Of a stretch of DNA of 64,000 bases, positions 21,069 to 33,793 are shown piece by piece. A model generated the notes under the pieces. The model ran no database searches, had not been told where the DNA came from, and worked only from the letters and a program-made list of their open reading frames with translations. Positions within the stretch are counted from its first letter, which is position 1. Each line of letters opens with the position of its first letter. The position numbers and the translations under genes were made by a program. This DNA is from Trametopsis cervina (lineage: Eukaryota > Basidiomycota > Agaricomycetes > Polyporales > Irpicaceae): positions 1,068,905 through 1,132,904 of the forward strand of contig MU278350.1 in assembly GCA_022385755.1 (NCBI GenBank). Reading direction: 5' to 3'.

Positions 21069-22481
21069 TCATGTTGGTTGCATGCTGACGCGCTGCGAAT
21101 CGGAGGGTGTCTGTAGGTATATTCCGGGAAGGCCATCCGTCGTTCCCGTCAGATAACATGGTATCCCCGGAATGGTACATAAGCCCGAATCGGACAGTAA
21201 TGAGAGCCTGAGAGATGCCCTATCGGGCGACGCATTCTGTCAATACCAGTTAACGCACGGGGAACACCCAGAGACTCACGAAGAAGAGCGGGACGAGGCA
21301 AGCTAATACATAGCCAATATTGAGATCGTCCTAGTAATGTATTTGCATTTGGCCTATGGTGTCTGCACGTAAATGTAGAAAACGATTGCTCACCGTTATG
21401 CGTCCATGAGTGGGTGCAGTAGACGAAATCTCGTAGAGTAGCAGACCAACCCATGTGACCAATGCAGACTCGATAATGGCCTCCATTAACAAGTTGTATG
21501 GAAACGAAGGAGCGATATCGCGCTTTGCCTGATTTGAGGTGTGGCTGGTAAAATATGATTGCTCAATCAGTGACCATCCTACTCGCCAGACTAAGACTGT
21601 CGACGTACACAATTTTCCCGATAATGGCACCTGTCATAATGGTGTTCGTTGCAAACGTGCACCAGGCCCATGCTACGTTGATCTTAAACACTACGGTCTC
21701 TATCTGATCATTGTACAGTGAGGCACTGCGGTAAAAGGCAAAGTTCTGCAAGTTTCCCGAAAGACCTAATACTGTATTGGTGTAAGCTGCTATTCAGTAG
21801 TAGGACATCGATCGAGCAGACTCACAGGCATTGATGATGACAACGGTAGAAGGGAGGTACAGTGCCCACCGCTGCTGACCATACAGAATATAAAGTCTCC
21901 AAGCAAGCAAACCATCGAGTATGAAGGCCTACGCATTTATGATATGTAGTCGTCTGTAGCCGTAATGTCAAATCCACTCACGGCGAGTGTGGCGGTTATC
22001 CTAGGGAAAGGAATGTCAAACCGCTGTCAGCAGCTCTATAGTGAGCAGACAGGCTTACCCAGTGACAAACAGAAGTGGGACGGTGAAGCGACTCTCTTCG
22101 TCGTCCGCTGGCATCGTCCGTCTTGCTCTTGCCAGAATGATAGCACGGCAGATATAATGAACAAGAAGGACTACGAATCTACATTGGTCATCAGCGTCGG
22201 AAAACAGGTAGTATATAGCATATAGTACACTTACTGCATAATGGTGACGACCTTCAACCGACTGTAACCCCTCCCTTCGCGTCTGCATATAGACCATAAT
22301 GCGAGAACGAACAAGATGACATATGCGCCTGTGCGGTCCGTTCAGCAAACACATATTTACCAACTTGAGGGCGGGGGAACTGAGGATGCTCACCGAAAAG
22401 TGCGCTCAAGGAAGAAAATATTACAGCTATTATCGAGAGAACCCCGAACTGAGCCTCTAAAGCTGTTTGCGCGCCGGCCAT
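21069..22481 (-). CDS. Predicted seven-TM membrane protein of unknown function
   Basis: Multi-exon gene starting MAGAQTALEAQFGVLSIIAV at 22481. Joined exons give successive hydrophobic segments: FGVLSIIAVIFSSLSALF, AYVILFVLALWSIC, FVVLLVHYICRAIILA, AFILDGLLAWRLYILYG followed by WALYLPSTVVIIN, INVAWAWCTFATNTIMTGAI, LLMEAIIESALVTWVGLLL, and a last one near IGYVLACLVPLFF. LLAWRLYILYG is characteristic of a widespread Agaricomycete membrane protein group lacking a known function. The C-terminal end is uncertain: reading through a possible GTGAGT donor stops soon after FFVSLWVFPVR, while splicing adds a polar tail ending at 21069. It lies immediately outside the right end of the KDZ element. Confidence 0.72.
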
Positions 22482-23946
22482 GGCTGTGGAGGATGCCCCC
22501 TGATCCTACAGCTCTGAGTCGTGATTATATTCCGCGAGACCTTCCTATTCCTGGGAGCTCGAGTACACGCTGCTCTGTTGAATAGGGTGTAACGGGTGCA
22601 GAGGGCGAGTAGAAGATCAGCTTTATAGCGGCCAGCAGTCTCATGGGACCAGCCTGCATTCTCAGCAACAAAACGATGCTGTGCTTGCAGCGTTACAGCG
22701 AGCTCTCATAATAGCAGCCCATGAGAGCTCATTCGACGGATTCAGCTGATCTCAGGGGAGTTGATGCCCTCTGTTGGTGTTTGGGAGGTTGGAAGATTGG
22801 TGGCTAAGCCTTCGATGTATTCAAACCGGCCATGAGAGATGCAAAGGTCGACAGCTTCAGCGAGAACAATCAGCTGCGCGGCATTGTATCAGAGAAGCGT
22901 ACTGCAGTGAGAGAGAGTGCCCAAGCGTAGTCGTTTCAAGTTTCAACAACATATACATCGACCTGGGAAGGATAGTCGATGAATCATGGGAATCATGGAT
23001 TAAAGTACACTCATGAAGACTTACAGCCTGCTCAGTTATGCGTTAAGCCAAGGTGCAGGCTCACATGTAGCAATTTGCGATTGAATCAAGGTGCGTGACG
23101 CCGTCACCTAGTGTACAGATCGGGCGACGCGTTTGGCAGGTGCTGTGGAAGGCGAGTCGCTGTGGTTGCTAATCATGGGAGAAGAGATGCAGAGTCAATT
23201 AATGTTAAATGACTCGGGTTCGTCGCAGAAGCCGCAGAGAGAAGCAACACCCTCAGCAGTGGCCAAAGCCCCGGGAGCCCGTCAATAATGAGTACCGCAC
23301 TCAGAACTTCTCGCAAGCCGCACGACGTTCCAGAAGCACCCATTTTATTATATAGTGCAGGTTGTGTTTGTGTAACGACAGCGTAAATGACAGCTTTGGA
23401 TGGGTTTGGAAAAACGAACGGCGAAGTTGAAGTTGAAGTTGTTAACCAAGAAACAGAAACAGAAAAAAAAAACAAGAAGGTAATCCCAACACAATCCGAT
23501 CCGATCCTATCCTCTATTATGACAATTGAAACGTCCGATTCCTTTTTTCCTGGGGTCCTGTGCCTTTCTATGTATACGACAAGGGGTGGGTGGGCCTGGT
23601 ATTCTAGTGTACTTTGTATATTCCGTGCAGAGGGCGCGTGGCCCACGAAGATGTAGATGTAGATGTAGAAGATGAAAACGAAGCGACAGTGGGGGGTCTG
23701 ATGGTTTGAACGGCCGCACGAGTTGCACGTCGGGGAGAGGGGGTTGGATGGATCTGATCACACAAGCAAAACAAGTCAGTTCATGAGAAGTCATTAAGCA
23801 AGATGGTGGCAGTATGTACATTTGGGTTCTCCGTCCCCTCCCGAGCTCAACTCAAGTGTAGATGCGCAGCACGACGTCCGAAAAATGGGGGAGTAGCGAA
23901 TAGAAAAAGGTGAAGGAGGAGGATAGAGGGAGGAGGGTAGGAAGGA
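22482..23946. other. Intergenic, second copy of dispersed repeat
   Basis: No supported gene. It includes a perfect 10-bp inverted repeat (GAGCTCTCAT 22700-22709 / ATGAGAGCTC 22721-22730), the dispersed repeat at 23103-23252, and short simple repeats (GAAGTT near 23425, GATGTA near 23650). Confidence 0.5.
23103..23252 (+). repeat. Dispersed direct repeat, copy 2
   Basis: Homologous to 6097-6285 in the same orientation; shared blocks include GACGCGTTTGG, TGCAGAGTCAATT and AGAAGCCGCA. It lies 2.2 kb outside the right end of the KDZ element. Confidence 0.7.
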
Positions 23947-25668
23947 TCAGTAGGGCGGACGCTTGAAGTCTGCGCTGATCTCTGGGTCCTCGATGTCGTA
24001 TGGCGCCTGCTTCGACGTCCCGTCGGACCCGTGCTCGGACACCGCGAACGTGTCCATCTACCACGCACACACCGCAGTCAGCAAAACGCGTCTGCGGACG
24101 AGGACGAATGGAGCGTACCTGGACATGCACACCGTCGGATACCTTACGCCCGTGCGGCATCGAGATAGCCTGTGTGCTGCGCGCCGCGGCGGCGTTCGTC
24201 GAGCGGAACACGATCTGTGAGCCGGCTTGGTTCGAGGAGCTGCAACGTCGTACGGATCATCATCAGCACCAGCACTCCTTCTCATCATGTGCGCAGAAAA
24301 GATACTCACAAGACCTCAGCTCCGGCTTGCTGCCATGTCTGGAGACGGCGCACGGCGCGACACGCGACAATCTGGAAGCGAAGAGTGGTTTTTATCAGTT
24401 TCCAACTTTTTCAAGGGGACTTTCTGATGCGAAGGTAGAGACGTACCGTGGAGGCGATGGCGGCAGGGACGTTGAAGATGACGCTCATGACCGCGTTGAG
24501 GTTCATCACCATGAACACCGTCGCGAGGAGGTTGGCCATGAAGCTGTGCAGCGGTCGCAAGTCAGCTCGCATGGTTCCACACACCGGAACAGAGCTCGCA
24601 CGGGAGCATAAGTGAGGAGTAAAGAGAAAGGTACGCACGCGATAAGGAAATAAATCAACCCGTCACGGAAGAGCATGGTCATGAGCTGCGAGCGCTGTCC
24701 GCCCTTGGGCTTGGCGAGCTTGATGGAGGTGAGGATGAGGATGATGAGGTCGAAGCACATCGAGTAGATGAACGTAGCGGCCAGGATCGTCGTCTTCGTC
24801 TCGATGATCGCGCAGCCTGTGCCGGGGATGTAGACTGCTTTGAGCAGGATACCTTGGAGGATGAGCACCCAGTGGCCGATGATGATGCAGACTATGGGGA
24901 CGACGATGTATAGGCTTTGAGACCAGAGCGCCATTCTGTTCCATGGTAAGAGAAGAAAAGATTAGCGGGGCTATGCGGGGGAGGAAGGGTGCCTACGTTC
25001 GGATGGCGAGGTTGATACTGGCGAGGCCGACCGCGCCGTCGCCCGCGAGCTGGTCGAACGTGTACAGCGCCTGGCAGTTGATCTCGCTGTGTGCAGAACA
25101 TTTAGAACGCGCGCGCGCGTGGATGAGTAAGGACGAGCGAACGTACGTCGTGATGTCAAGCGCCATGAGACTGCACGAAAACGAACGTCAGCACAATTCT
25201 CTACGCTCTGACGCGAAGCAGGACAAACTCACATCCCGATCATGGCGAAGAACAGGAAGTACCGATCCAGGAAGTAGAATATCTACGCGTCCATTCGTGA
25301 GCCATCACACCCACCAACGCACAACGAACAGAGGTGGGGATTCATACCATCGGCCATGTGAACTTCCGCTTCCCAGAGATGTACGACCAGTCAAAGTCGA
25401 GCGAAGTCGCGAACTCCCAGCTTCAGGACGCGTCGCGTCAGCACGCGCTCAACAGAGGAAGGTGGGGAGACATTGACACTCACAAATAGACACCCGCAAG
25501 CGCGTGCATGAGTTTCGCGAACGCCGCTGCACATGGGATTGGCAGTTAGTGATCGAGTTCGAGTGAGGGATCGACGGCGCGTGGTGTGGGGTAAAGAAGA
25601 GAGAAATGCAAATGCAAATGCTTACCGGCGTCCACCGCGAGCTCTGCGTCTGACTGCCAGTTCACCAT
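23947..25668 (-). CDS. Seven-TM Agaricomycete membrane protein (paralogue 1)
   Basis: Start MVNWQSDAELAVDA at 25668, stop after FKRPPY at 23947; about ten exons. Recognisable in order: AAFAKLMHALAGVYLWEFAT, SLDFDWSYISGKRKFTWPMI, LDRYFLFFAMIGIMALDITT, INCQALYTFDQLAGDGAVGL, IVVPIVCIIIGHWVLILQGI, TTILAATFIYSMCFDLIILI, LFRDGLIYFLIACV, NLNAVMSVIFNVPAAIAST and a cytoplasmic-looking tail with DGVHVQVDTFAV. Six or seven hydrophobic helices point to an integral membrane protein. The family is common in Agaricomycetes and uncharacterised; the topology recalls G-protein-coupled receptors but no receptor signature is visible. It is clearly paralogous to 30507-32474 (shared NCQALYT, GHW, LKAA/LKAV, ATFIYSMCFD, NLNAVMS), which is transcribed in the opposite direction. 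Confidence 0.87.
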
Positions 25669-28600
25669 TCTGTCTTACTCTTACGTCGGGGTGTGGGCGG
25701 GATGGGTGCGAGTGCGTGTGTGTTCAGGGAAGGCGGGATCTAAACCAGGACGGGACGAGTGACCAGGACAGGATGGGGCAGGACAGGATGAGAGGAGGGA
25801 TTGGGGGAGGAGGGGCGACCAGGGGCAGGCGGGGCGGGCTCGAGCCTAGCGTGTTGTGGAGGCACGTACTTATGCGGCCGCCAACTCTCGCGGAGCCATA
25901 ACGCGCGCACCACCAATCCACCAATTCAATCCACCAATCGAGACCATTCGCTAATTTATTCTTTTTGGTTTTTCGGTTTTTCCATGTCAGACCCCGCATG
26001 CAGGGATGGGGGGGCAGCCAGGTCGGGCGGTCGGGCGGTCGCCTAAGCGACGTTTCGGTGGTGCCCAAGCGGACGAGGGGGGTGCTCTGGGATTGGTGGC
26101 GTGTGCCGGCCGCGGCGCGGTGCGGCGGCGGGTGTATTTTTTTTCTTCTTCTGATGCAGGATTCCACGGCGGTGCTGTAAGGAGGGAAGGAAAGGGTGCA
26201 CTTTGCACGGCTATGGCGATTGAACTGATCTACTGAACTGAATTGGATTGGACGGGTGCTTACAGTTTATTGCTGTACAGTTTTACAGCTCAACTCTTTA
26301 GGCTACACACCATACCATTTACCCCCACTCGCCGTGACGGAAATGAGAAGCCCCGTTACATTTATGGACGGTGCAACGGCGAGTTTAGCGTCGGTGGGTG
26401 GGGTTCGTTCGTCGTGTCCAGATTCTCTTCCGTCGAGCTCTTCTGACCGGCGTGCGAAACGAAAATGAAACGCTCGCTCGCTCGTGACGGCAGGCGGTTC
26501 CTGGAATCTGCGAAAATCATGACATGGAAGGCCGTGTAAGTGGGATGGATGTACATGTACATGGATGCGGTGCCGGCTAGACCTGGTAAGTGCAGTACTA
26601 CACATACATACCAGTACGCCGTACGCATATCCATATCCTTGTACTGTGTTGGGCTCACTCGGCGGCGGTGTGTGCCCGCACGGAAATACGATGCGCTGGA
26701 CGTGTACAGTACAGTATGTAAACCGAGCACCCCCACCCCAACCCAGCCTCCACACTCTGGAGAGTATGATGATGATGAGTTGATGATGAGTTGATGATGC
26801 TCAGGGCACGCGAAAGCCCAATATCGACCTGGCAGATGCGCGCCGTTGCGTTGCCCCACCGATCGCGTCCCATCCAGGCCCGTGCGTCCGTCGTAATTGC
26901 AGAATTGAACACAGAACCCAGAACAGAGAACAGAATACATGCCGGCACGACGGGAGCTCTGTTTACGCAGGATAACGTTTTTGTGGTGTCGCTGTCGTAT
27001 CGTTGCTGTCGGTCGGGCGATGGAGATTTGATCTCGCACAGACGCGGAAAGGGTTTCGTTGGGCCTTCGAACGAAGGGTTCGAAAAGAAAGGACGAACGA
27101 GCGAAATTTACCGTGTTTGATCGGCGCGTCCGCGTCGTACTGTACTGGCCCCCTATCATCATCTCATCATCACGCATCCTTTCCCTGGGTCCTCCATCCC
27201 GTTTTCGCATCGAGCGCACAAGAACGAACAACCCCGACAAGACAGAAGATGTGCAGGAACATCACAGACGATGTGCATTTCGCTCGGAAATCCCACTTCC
27301 GCTCTGCGCCCACCAGAAGCCCAGCCAGCCCAGCTAGGGATGCGTTCAGTACACATCGCCGGCTATGAAATGCATCAGACGCGCAGGGCAGACCTTCTTT
27401 CATGTTCATCTTGCTCCTTTTTACAGTACAGTGCTGCGAAGGTGTTCCTTGACCGACGACCCTGGGGCACGAAATTGTTGTCCGGCGCATCAGAGAACGG
27501 GCAGTGATTCTTTTCATTTCGCTTTTTGTTTAGGTGTCTCCGCTTCTCCTTCCTTCCTTCCTTCTTCTTTTCGAGGGCGCGAAGATTTGCATTAGCATTA
27601 CATTAGCCTGTGCTGACCGACCGGATGACGGGGATGACCCACCCCCTGCAGTGCACGGGACGGCGCTGAATGAACGAAGTGGAAGTCGAAGCGAGGGCGG
27701 AGGACGGCGCCACGCGCGGAAAGTTACTCGTCTGCACCGTACTCTGTTGTACGCTGTACGCTCGTCCTTGCAGTTGCTTTCTGTGTGTGCGGAGGCCTTC
27801 CAAGCTAGAAGTGAGACGGAACCGCACCCGCTCTCCACCATCCACCCTCCACCCTCCACACGGTGCACAACCCAAACCCATCCCAATCGAACCCAAATCG
27901 AACCCAAACCGTTCCCGTACAATACGGATCACGCCGCGCGCCCTTGTCCTTGTCCTTACCCAGCTACCGCACGCACCCGCGACGATTTTCCGTCCCTAGA
28001 TTCGCAGAGACGACGACGACAACGACTGAGCCCGTGATGGATTGGGTTGCATTGAATCGCTGCTGCTGCCAAGAGCGAGTGTAGGCTTTACCGTCCAGAG
28101 CCTCCTCCGCCTCCACCCCATCCCACCTCATCCCATCCTCTTTACGCTAGAGATAAAAGATAAAGTACGCGTGATCTATACAATACAATCCAGTACGACC
28201 CGTTCCTAGCTCGCGCGGCCGGCCGGCCGGACGGATGCGAGATGAGGCACACTGACGGTGTCCGCACCTCATCCCCCCGTCGTCGTCGCCCCCTTTTTGA
28301 TGGATGATGTGTGCACCGCGTGGAGGGTGTAAAGAGGGGCCGATGTGGTTACTGATTATTGGGCGCGAGTTGTTAGTTGAGTTGGGTTGCTTTGGGTTTT
28401 TGTGTGATGAGAGGGGAAGGGAGAGAGGAGGAGGGTTTTCGCTCCCGAACGACGTGGTGTATAGTGCCTCGCGGGAGGGCGCTGTACAGCGCAGACTTCG
28501 TCTGCCCGACGCGCCCGACGCGTCCGCCGAACGAGGCGAGCAGCGTACGCGTAACGTCGGCTGCAGTACGCTGTCACCGGTGCAGTGGCAGCCGGCGGCG

Positions 28601-30506
28601 GCGACATCATCACTAACGGTGGCACTGGCAAAACCGAGCTCGCGCCGCCGGGCCCCGCACATTTTTGACCGTACAGTAGGCTATCACTACAGTACCCGCC
28701 GTCTGAAAATCTGATTTGAACGTCGTCCACGACACGATCGAGGACTGTATTTGTTGCGAGAGGAAGGTGGTGGTGCCGACTGCTCGGTCCTCGGTCGTGC
28801 GTGCGTGCAGCTTCTCACATGACGCGCCGTGGACTGGACTGTACAGGATCACTCTCACTCGCGACGTTGACATTGAAAATCGCGAGAAGTGTCCACCGGT
28901 CATCTATCATGCTTTATGAACGCACGAAAAGACGTCGGCAAACAACAGCGCACAGCATGAGGAACCTGTGCGCGAAGCCCTTGTGTAGCGAGAGAAGCCT
29001 CGCGTGCTCTGGATCAATTTGGCAAGAGGCTGCCCCGCCGACGAAGCGAATACTCTGGGCGACGTGCACATCCCGACGAAAAATGAGCGTACTGTATTGC
29101 TGATGATGATGCCTCGGTCTCTCGCCAGAGCTGTCGCATAACCTCACCGAGGCAAGGTCCACTTTTTTGCGTACCTCAATAACCTACACTCCAGTGGCGG
29201 GCTTTGTGCGTTCTCGTTCGCGTCCGCGTGCGGGGAGGCGACGTGTGGTGCTGCTCTCCTGTCCTGCTCAGGGAGATCGGCTGCTGGACGCGTACACGGG
29301 CGAAGAACGGGGGTGACAAGGCCTGACAGGTGCCAACATTAACGTTTTGGAGGGACTGGATTGGATTGGACCGCGCCATCATCATGATCATGCAAAAGGC
29401 TAATGGCTGGCAACGACAACCGACGTCCACTATCCTTCGCGCGATTTTCCGAAGCCCCGTGGGAGAAGCTTCTCCGCACGAAATGCCTTCCGTCTGTGCT
29501 CCTTCAAGTTTAGCGCACCCGCAGAATGAGAGGATGCAGACATGACATGCCCTCGCGTGCGTAGAGTGCCCTTTGTGAGTGCGGACTTTGCCTGTTCATA
29601 TGCGTGGGAGGCAGCTCATTCGGCGGCGCACGCGTTGCGCTAGAACTTTCGCGTGCGGTCGGTATGCCGTACGACACACAGAGCGCGCGCGCAGGGTGGG
29701 TGCATCAACGCAGGGGTGACGTTACCGTCCCGTACGAGGCCCATGCCCATGCATGCTCGATGCGATGTGTAAAATTTTCGTGGTGGCCCCTCGGGGAGGC
29801 AGCAACACTCAGCCGCACCGCACACCGGGTCTTCTCGCGCTCTTCGCCCTGAATGTACGGAGACGTCTGCCACCGATCACCACCTCTTCCACTCAAACCC
29901 TGTCGCGTCCTGTCGCGTCCGACTTTGGAGGTGCGCTAACGACAACGAGCTCTGGCGCACGCCTGGGAACAGACACGCTGCTCGGCACCCTATGTACTAC
30001 ATTGCGTGCTCACAAACAAAACACACCCCGTAAGTTCGAAGTACGCGCGAGCTCGATGGTCAGAAATTCGACGGACGACCAATCAGCACATCAAGCACTG
30101 GACGCCCCGCCTCGTCACGGAAATAGACAATGTGCCAAACCACACCGTTGGCTGCTGCTTCTGCTTCTTCCCAAACGGGCGCTGCTCCAGCAACTGATCT
30201 TCACTTCACAACACTACACCACGCAACACAAACCTAGCCGCCTTCCCCACCTTCCAGAAACCCGCGATCGTTGACACCTCCTGTTCTTGCTACATGCACG
30301 TCCACCTCGCCACCCTCCCTACTTAGCCCACTCGTCTGCCCGTCGAACCCCTCCCTTTCTCCCCCTCCCACTCCTTTCCTCCTTACCGTCACTACCACCT
30401 TCCCCTTCGCTGCCTCACCACTGTTCGCTTCCCATCCCGCACACACCCCCGCAACGCGCTTTGTGCGACCCGAACAGACAGACAGACAAACGCACGCCCG
30501 CCCGCC
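25669..30506. other. 4.8 kb gene-poor region between divergent paralogues
   Basis: Only unsupported frames; the largest (minus, 26362-27240) is a mixture of low-complexity residues without family resemblance. There are purine- and G-rich runs at 25730-25850, GATGATGATGAGTT repeats near 26765-26800, and CT-rich tracts towards 30300-30420. An unannotated noncoding transcript or long 5' leaders of the two flanking genes could lie here. Confidence 0.45.
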
Positions 30507-32474
30507 ATGGTCGACTGGCAATCTCCTGCTGAAATAGCGCACGACAGTCGTACGTACCGCGTCTCTTTGCGTTGTAACCACCATGACACAACTGCGCACT
30601 CACTGACTCACTGTCGTCTTGTCTTGTTTTTTTTTGGCACCTCTCGTATCCATCAACAACAGAGGCGTTTGCTCACCTAATGCACGCGCTCCTCGGGCTG
30701 TACATGTAAGTGCCTCCCTTTCACGTCTCCATCCATCCGCCCAATCCATCCGGGGGTGGGTAGGGTGGAAACGCGCACGATGATGTTGATCACTCAAACT
30801 CAAACGCCCTGTCCTGTCCCTTGTTTCCAGATGGGAGTTCGTCACGTCCCTGCAGTTCGACTGGGACTTCGTTTCGGGAAGGAAAAAGTTCAAGTGGCCG
30901 ATGGTCAGTTCATCTTTCCCTGCCCGGTCCTCACCCGTCTGCCCTTAGACGCCTATGTCTGATCACGCACGCGCGCATCCAACAGATCTTTTACTTTGCA
31001 AATCGCTACTTCCTGCTCTTCTCCCTGATAGGCATGTGAGTGTACCCTAGCCGCTGCATTGCACACAAAAACGACAGTAAACTGACACGCACGCCCTGCA
31101 GAGCGATCGCGCTGAATGTCACCACGTACGTCTCGTCTCCGCGCGACCCTGACCCGTCACCATTTCTAGCATCCAAGCGCTAATCGCCCAGCTTCCATGC
31201 TTCTCTCCTTCCAGCCCGGTGAACTGCCAGGCGCTGTACACCTACAACCAGGTATGAAGCGCCTCCCGCTTCACGTCATCATCACACACCCTTCTGAACT
31301 GCTCCGACAGGTGTTCGGAAATGCGGCTATTGGGCTCGCGAGCATCAATCTTTCGTTACGGACGTAAGTGCCTCCCTCTCCCTCTTTTTTCCCGGTTTCC
31401 CACTGCATTGACTGACGATGTGATGATGCAGCATTGCGGTATGGTCGCAGAACAGGATCCTGAGTATTGCGCTCGTTGTTGTGATTATGGGCCACTGGTC
31501 CCTGCTCCTGCACGGTACGTCTGCCTTTGATTATCTTCCCGTATTAGATGGACAGCGTCTCACTCCTACCGCGAACTTCACAAAACTTCCAGGCATATTG
31601 TTGAAGGCGGCGTGGGATCCGGTGCAGGGCGGCTGCGTGATCACGAACACGAACAACACGCTGCTCGCCGCGACGTTCATCTATTCGATGTGCTTCGACT
31701 TCACTGTGCTGGTGCTCACGGCTGTGAAGCTGTCCATCCCGCGGAGACGCTCGGAGCACTCGCAGCTCGGGAGCTTGATTTTTGGAGACGGGCTCATTTT
31801 CTTCATCATTGCGTTTTTGTCGAACTTGATCGCTACGGTTAGTCTCTGTGCACGCGAATCATCTGTGGCGGGGCTGGGCTGACGAGTGTTGTGGGGGTTG
31901 TGATGCGTATTCAGGTGTTTATGCTGCTCAACCTCAATGCGGTCATGTCGATCATCGCGAACGTCCCGGCCGCTATCAGCTCGACGGTATGTATGCATGG
32001 AATCGCTACTGTGGGATTATTTGCTGACTGACTGTATGTGTATGCGTTCTTCCCTACATAGATCGTGGCCTGCCGCGCAGTGCGCCGTCTGACGAACTAC
32101 ACCTCGCAGGGTGCCGAGGTCTTCGCGTACGTCCTCTTCCCTTCCCTCCCTCTCCCCCACCCCATCCCTTATTTATTTTGCACAGAACAACAAGCATGTC
32201 CCTAGCATTCCGCAGCCGCCGAAGTCGCCTCGTCCCCTCCGTCTCCCTGAACGAGAAGAAGATGGACGGCGTACACGTGCAGATGGAGACGTTCGCGTCT
32301 GTGACGCCCGAATCGAACGCGACGCTCGTGCAGCTCGCGCGGGGGGACGATGAGGGCGAGCCGAGTCCGACGGACACGTATGGTGGAGATAAGGATGGGG
32401 ATGGGGAGGGGGATGGGGGTATGCATGGGGATTTTTTTAAGAGGTCGAATGAGGAGTATTATAGCGCTGCGTAG
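30507..32474 (+). CDS. Seven-TM Agaricomycete membrane protein (paralogue 2)
   Basis: Start MVDWQSPAEIAHD at 30507, stop at 32474; about ten short exons. Joined exons read AFAHLMHALLGLYMWEFVT, SLQFDWDFVSGRKKFKWPM, FANRYFLLFSLIGIAIALNV, VNCQALYTYNQVFGNAAIGL, VVVIMGHWSLLLHGILLKAA, NTLLAATFIYSMCFDFTVLV, LIFGDGLIFFIIAFLSNLIA, FMLLNLNAVMSIIANVPAAI and STIVACRAVRRLTNY. The soluble tail is acidic and Gly/Asp-rich near the end and contains DGVHVQMETFAS, matching the tail of paralogue 1. Each exon border fits in phase. It probably resides in the plasma or an internal membrane; substrate or ligand is unknown. Confidence 0.88.
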
Positions 32475-33531
32475 GCTGCTCGACGAACGGAGCATGCAGC
32501 CGGTGGGGTGGAAGATTATCGTTATTTGTGTTTAAAGAGGAGGAGGAGTCGCTGTTGTTTGTTCTGGTACCGTTGTCTCGCTGTCGCACCTTTGTTTGTC
32601 TCTCTGTTAGATCATCCCGCTCGTTCGCTCTCGTTGTCACCCTCCTCACCCTCCTCCCCTCTTCTCCTACCCGCATCTTGGTCTCGCGTCCCCCGTCGCC
32701 TCGTCTCGGTCTCGCCTCCCCGTCCCGCCTCGGATACCTACCCTACGCTGTATACACGGCCGTGCAGTCACTCGTTTAGTTATCATTCGTACGGTCTTTT
32801 GTTGTGCGGTGTGGTGAAGGAAAAGCAAGATGGAAAAAAGGAGGGTTGTGGGGAGTAGGAATAGAATAGGAAGTACTGTACTGTGTGGTGTAAAATAGTT
32901 AGAATGAGAACTGTTCCACAATCCAAGCATAGTATCGAAGGACAGAGTAGAGCGCATGGTTCATGTACAGTTAAACTTAGATTTGTGGATGGGTTTATTT
33001 GTGTGTACTACGTACACGTCTCATCTCTGTGGATGGATAGTTGTGAGCGAGCTCAGAACATGCAATTTCGTTGGTGAGTAAGTGTGTAGGGAGGAGATGG
33101 ATATCAGTGTCTCGATGTATGTATATGTGAGATGTGCTCGAACGAACTCCGATGTTCGATGTTCGATGCGCAGTAGTTTGTGTTTCAATGGATCTACTGC
33201 AAGTGTGAGATGCTCTCAGAGTCGCTCCGATGTTCGGTGTCAATATTCGATGCTCAGGAGTATGGATTTCACTGGATCTACTGTAGGTATTCAAGAGCTA
33301 GACAGTCGTGTCCTTCGGAGTAGATACAATGGTACTGCTCGTACAGCTGTGCCTACGGAGGGCGCAGCGGGTAAAGGGAGCGCGTATGTACTGTACGAGT
33401 GAGCTGCTTGCACTTGCTCTTTCCTGCTCCTGCCAGTTCAGTTGCGAAACGCCATTGCCGATACCGGGTGTGCAAGAGTGTGTTGCGTCCCACGGACGTT
33501 GGTACCATACATTTTCTTCGACCCTCTCTGA
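32475..33531. other. Intergenic between convergent genes
   Basis: 3' flanks of the membrane gene and of the small secreted gene. It contains a CT-rich tract (32620-32740) and a loose repeat of CGATGTTCGATG/GATCTACTG motifs at 33145-33300. No gene supported. Confidence 0.5.
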
Positions 33532-33793
33532 TTATTGTTTTGAACAATGATACAGATCCTACGTCCATCAATCCAACGATCAATCCAACACCACCACCAA
33601 CATCAACGGGAGGGAAACTCACGATACACCCCTCAGGCAAACAAAGCTCATCATAGAAATTGCACGTACATCCCCCGGAGCACGTATCGCCCTCGAAGCA
33701 TGATTGGCCGCATGTCTGCGCGCGCAGGGTTGTGGTTGAGAGAGTGAGGGTGAGGGTTAGGAGGAGGATTGTGAGGAGGCGTGGCCGTGGCAT
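33532..33793 (-). CDS. Small secreted eight-cysteine protein 1
   Basis: Two exons, 33793-33623 and 33558-33532, give 65 residues. A signal peptide (MPRPRLLTILLLTLTLTLST) is followed by a compact cysteine-rich region: C-x3-C-x5-C-x3-C-x-C-x6-C-x4-C in exon 1 (CGQSCFEGDTCSGGCTCNFY), with the eighth cysteine in the tiny second exon encoding DLYHCSKQ. The intron (33622-33559, GTGAGT...CGTAG) and the split last cysteine are shared with the neighbouring paralogue, which supports the model. Likely an extracellular disulfide-rich peptide; whether it is structural, antimicrobial or an effector is unknown. A conserved upstream GTACGTC donor-like site near 33863 suggests a 5' untranslated intron. Confidence 0.8.

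Noticed and set aside
6097..23252. Long terminal repeats of a retroelement
   Set aside because: The direct repeats are only ~150-190 bp and diverged, lack TG...CA borders, and there is no gag, reverse transcriptase or integrase between them.
26362..27240. 292-codon minus-strand open frame
   Set aside because: Composition is erratic, it contains no family motif, and the opposite strand is equally open; the length fits chance in GC-rich DNA.
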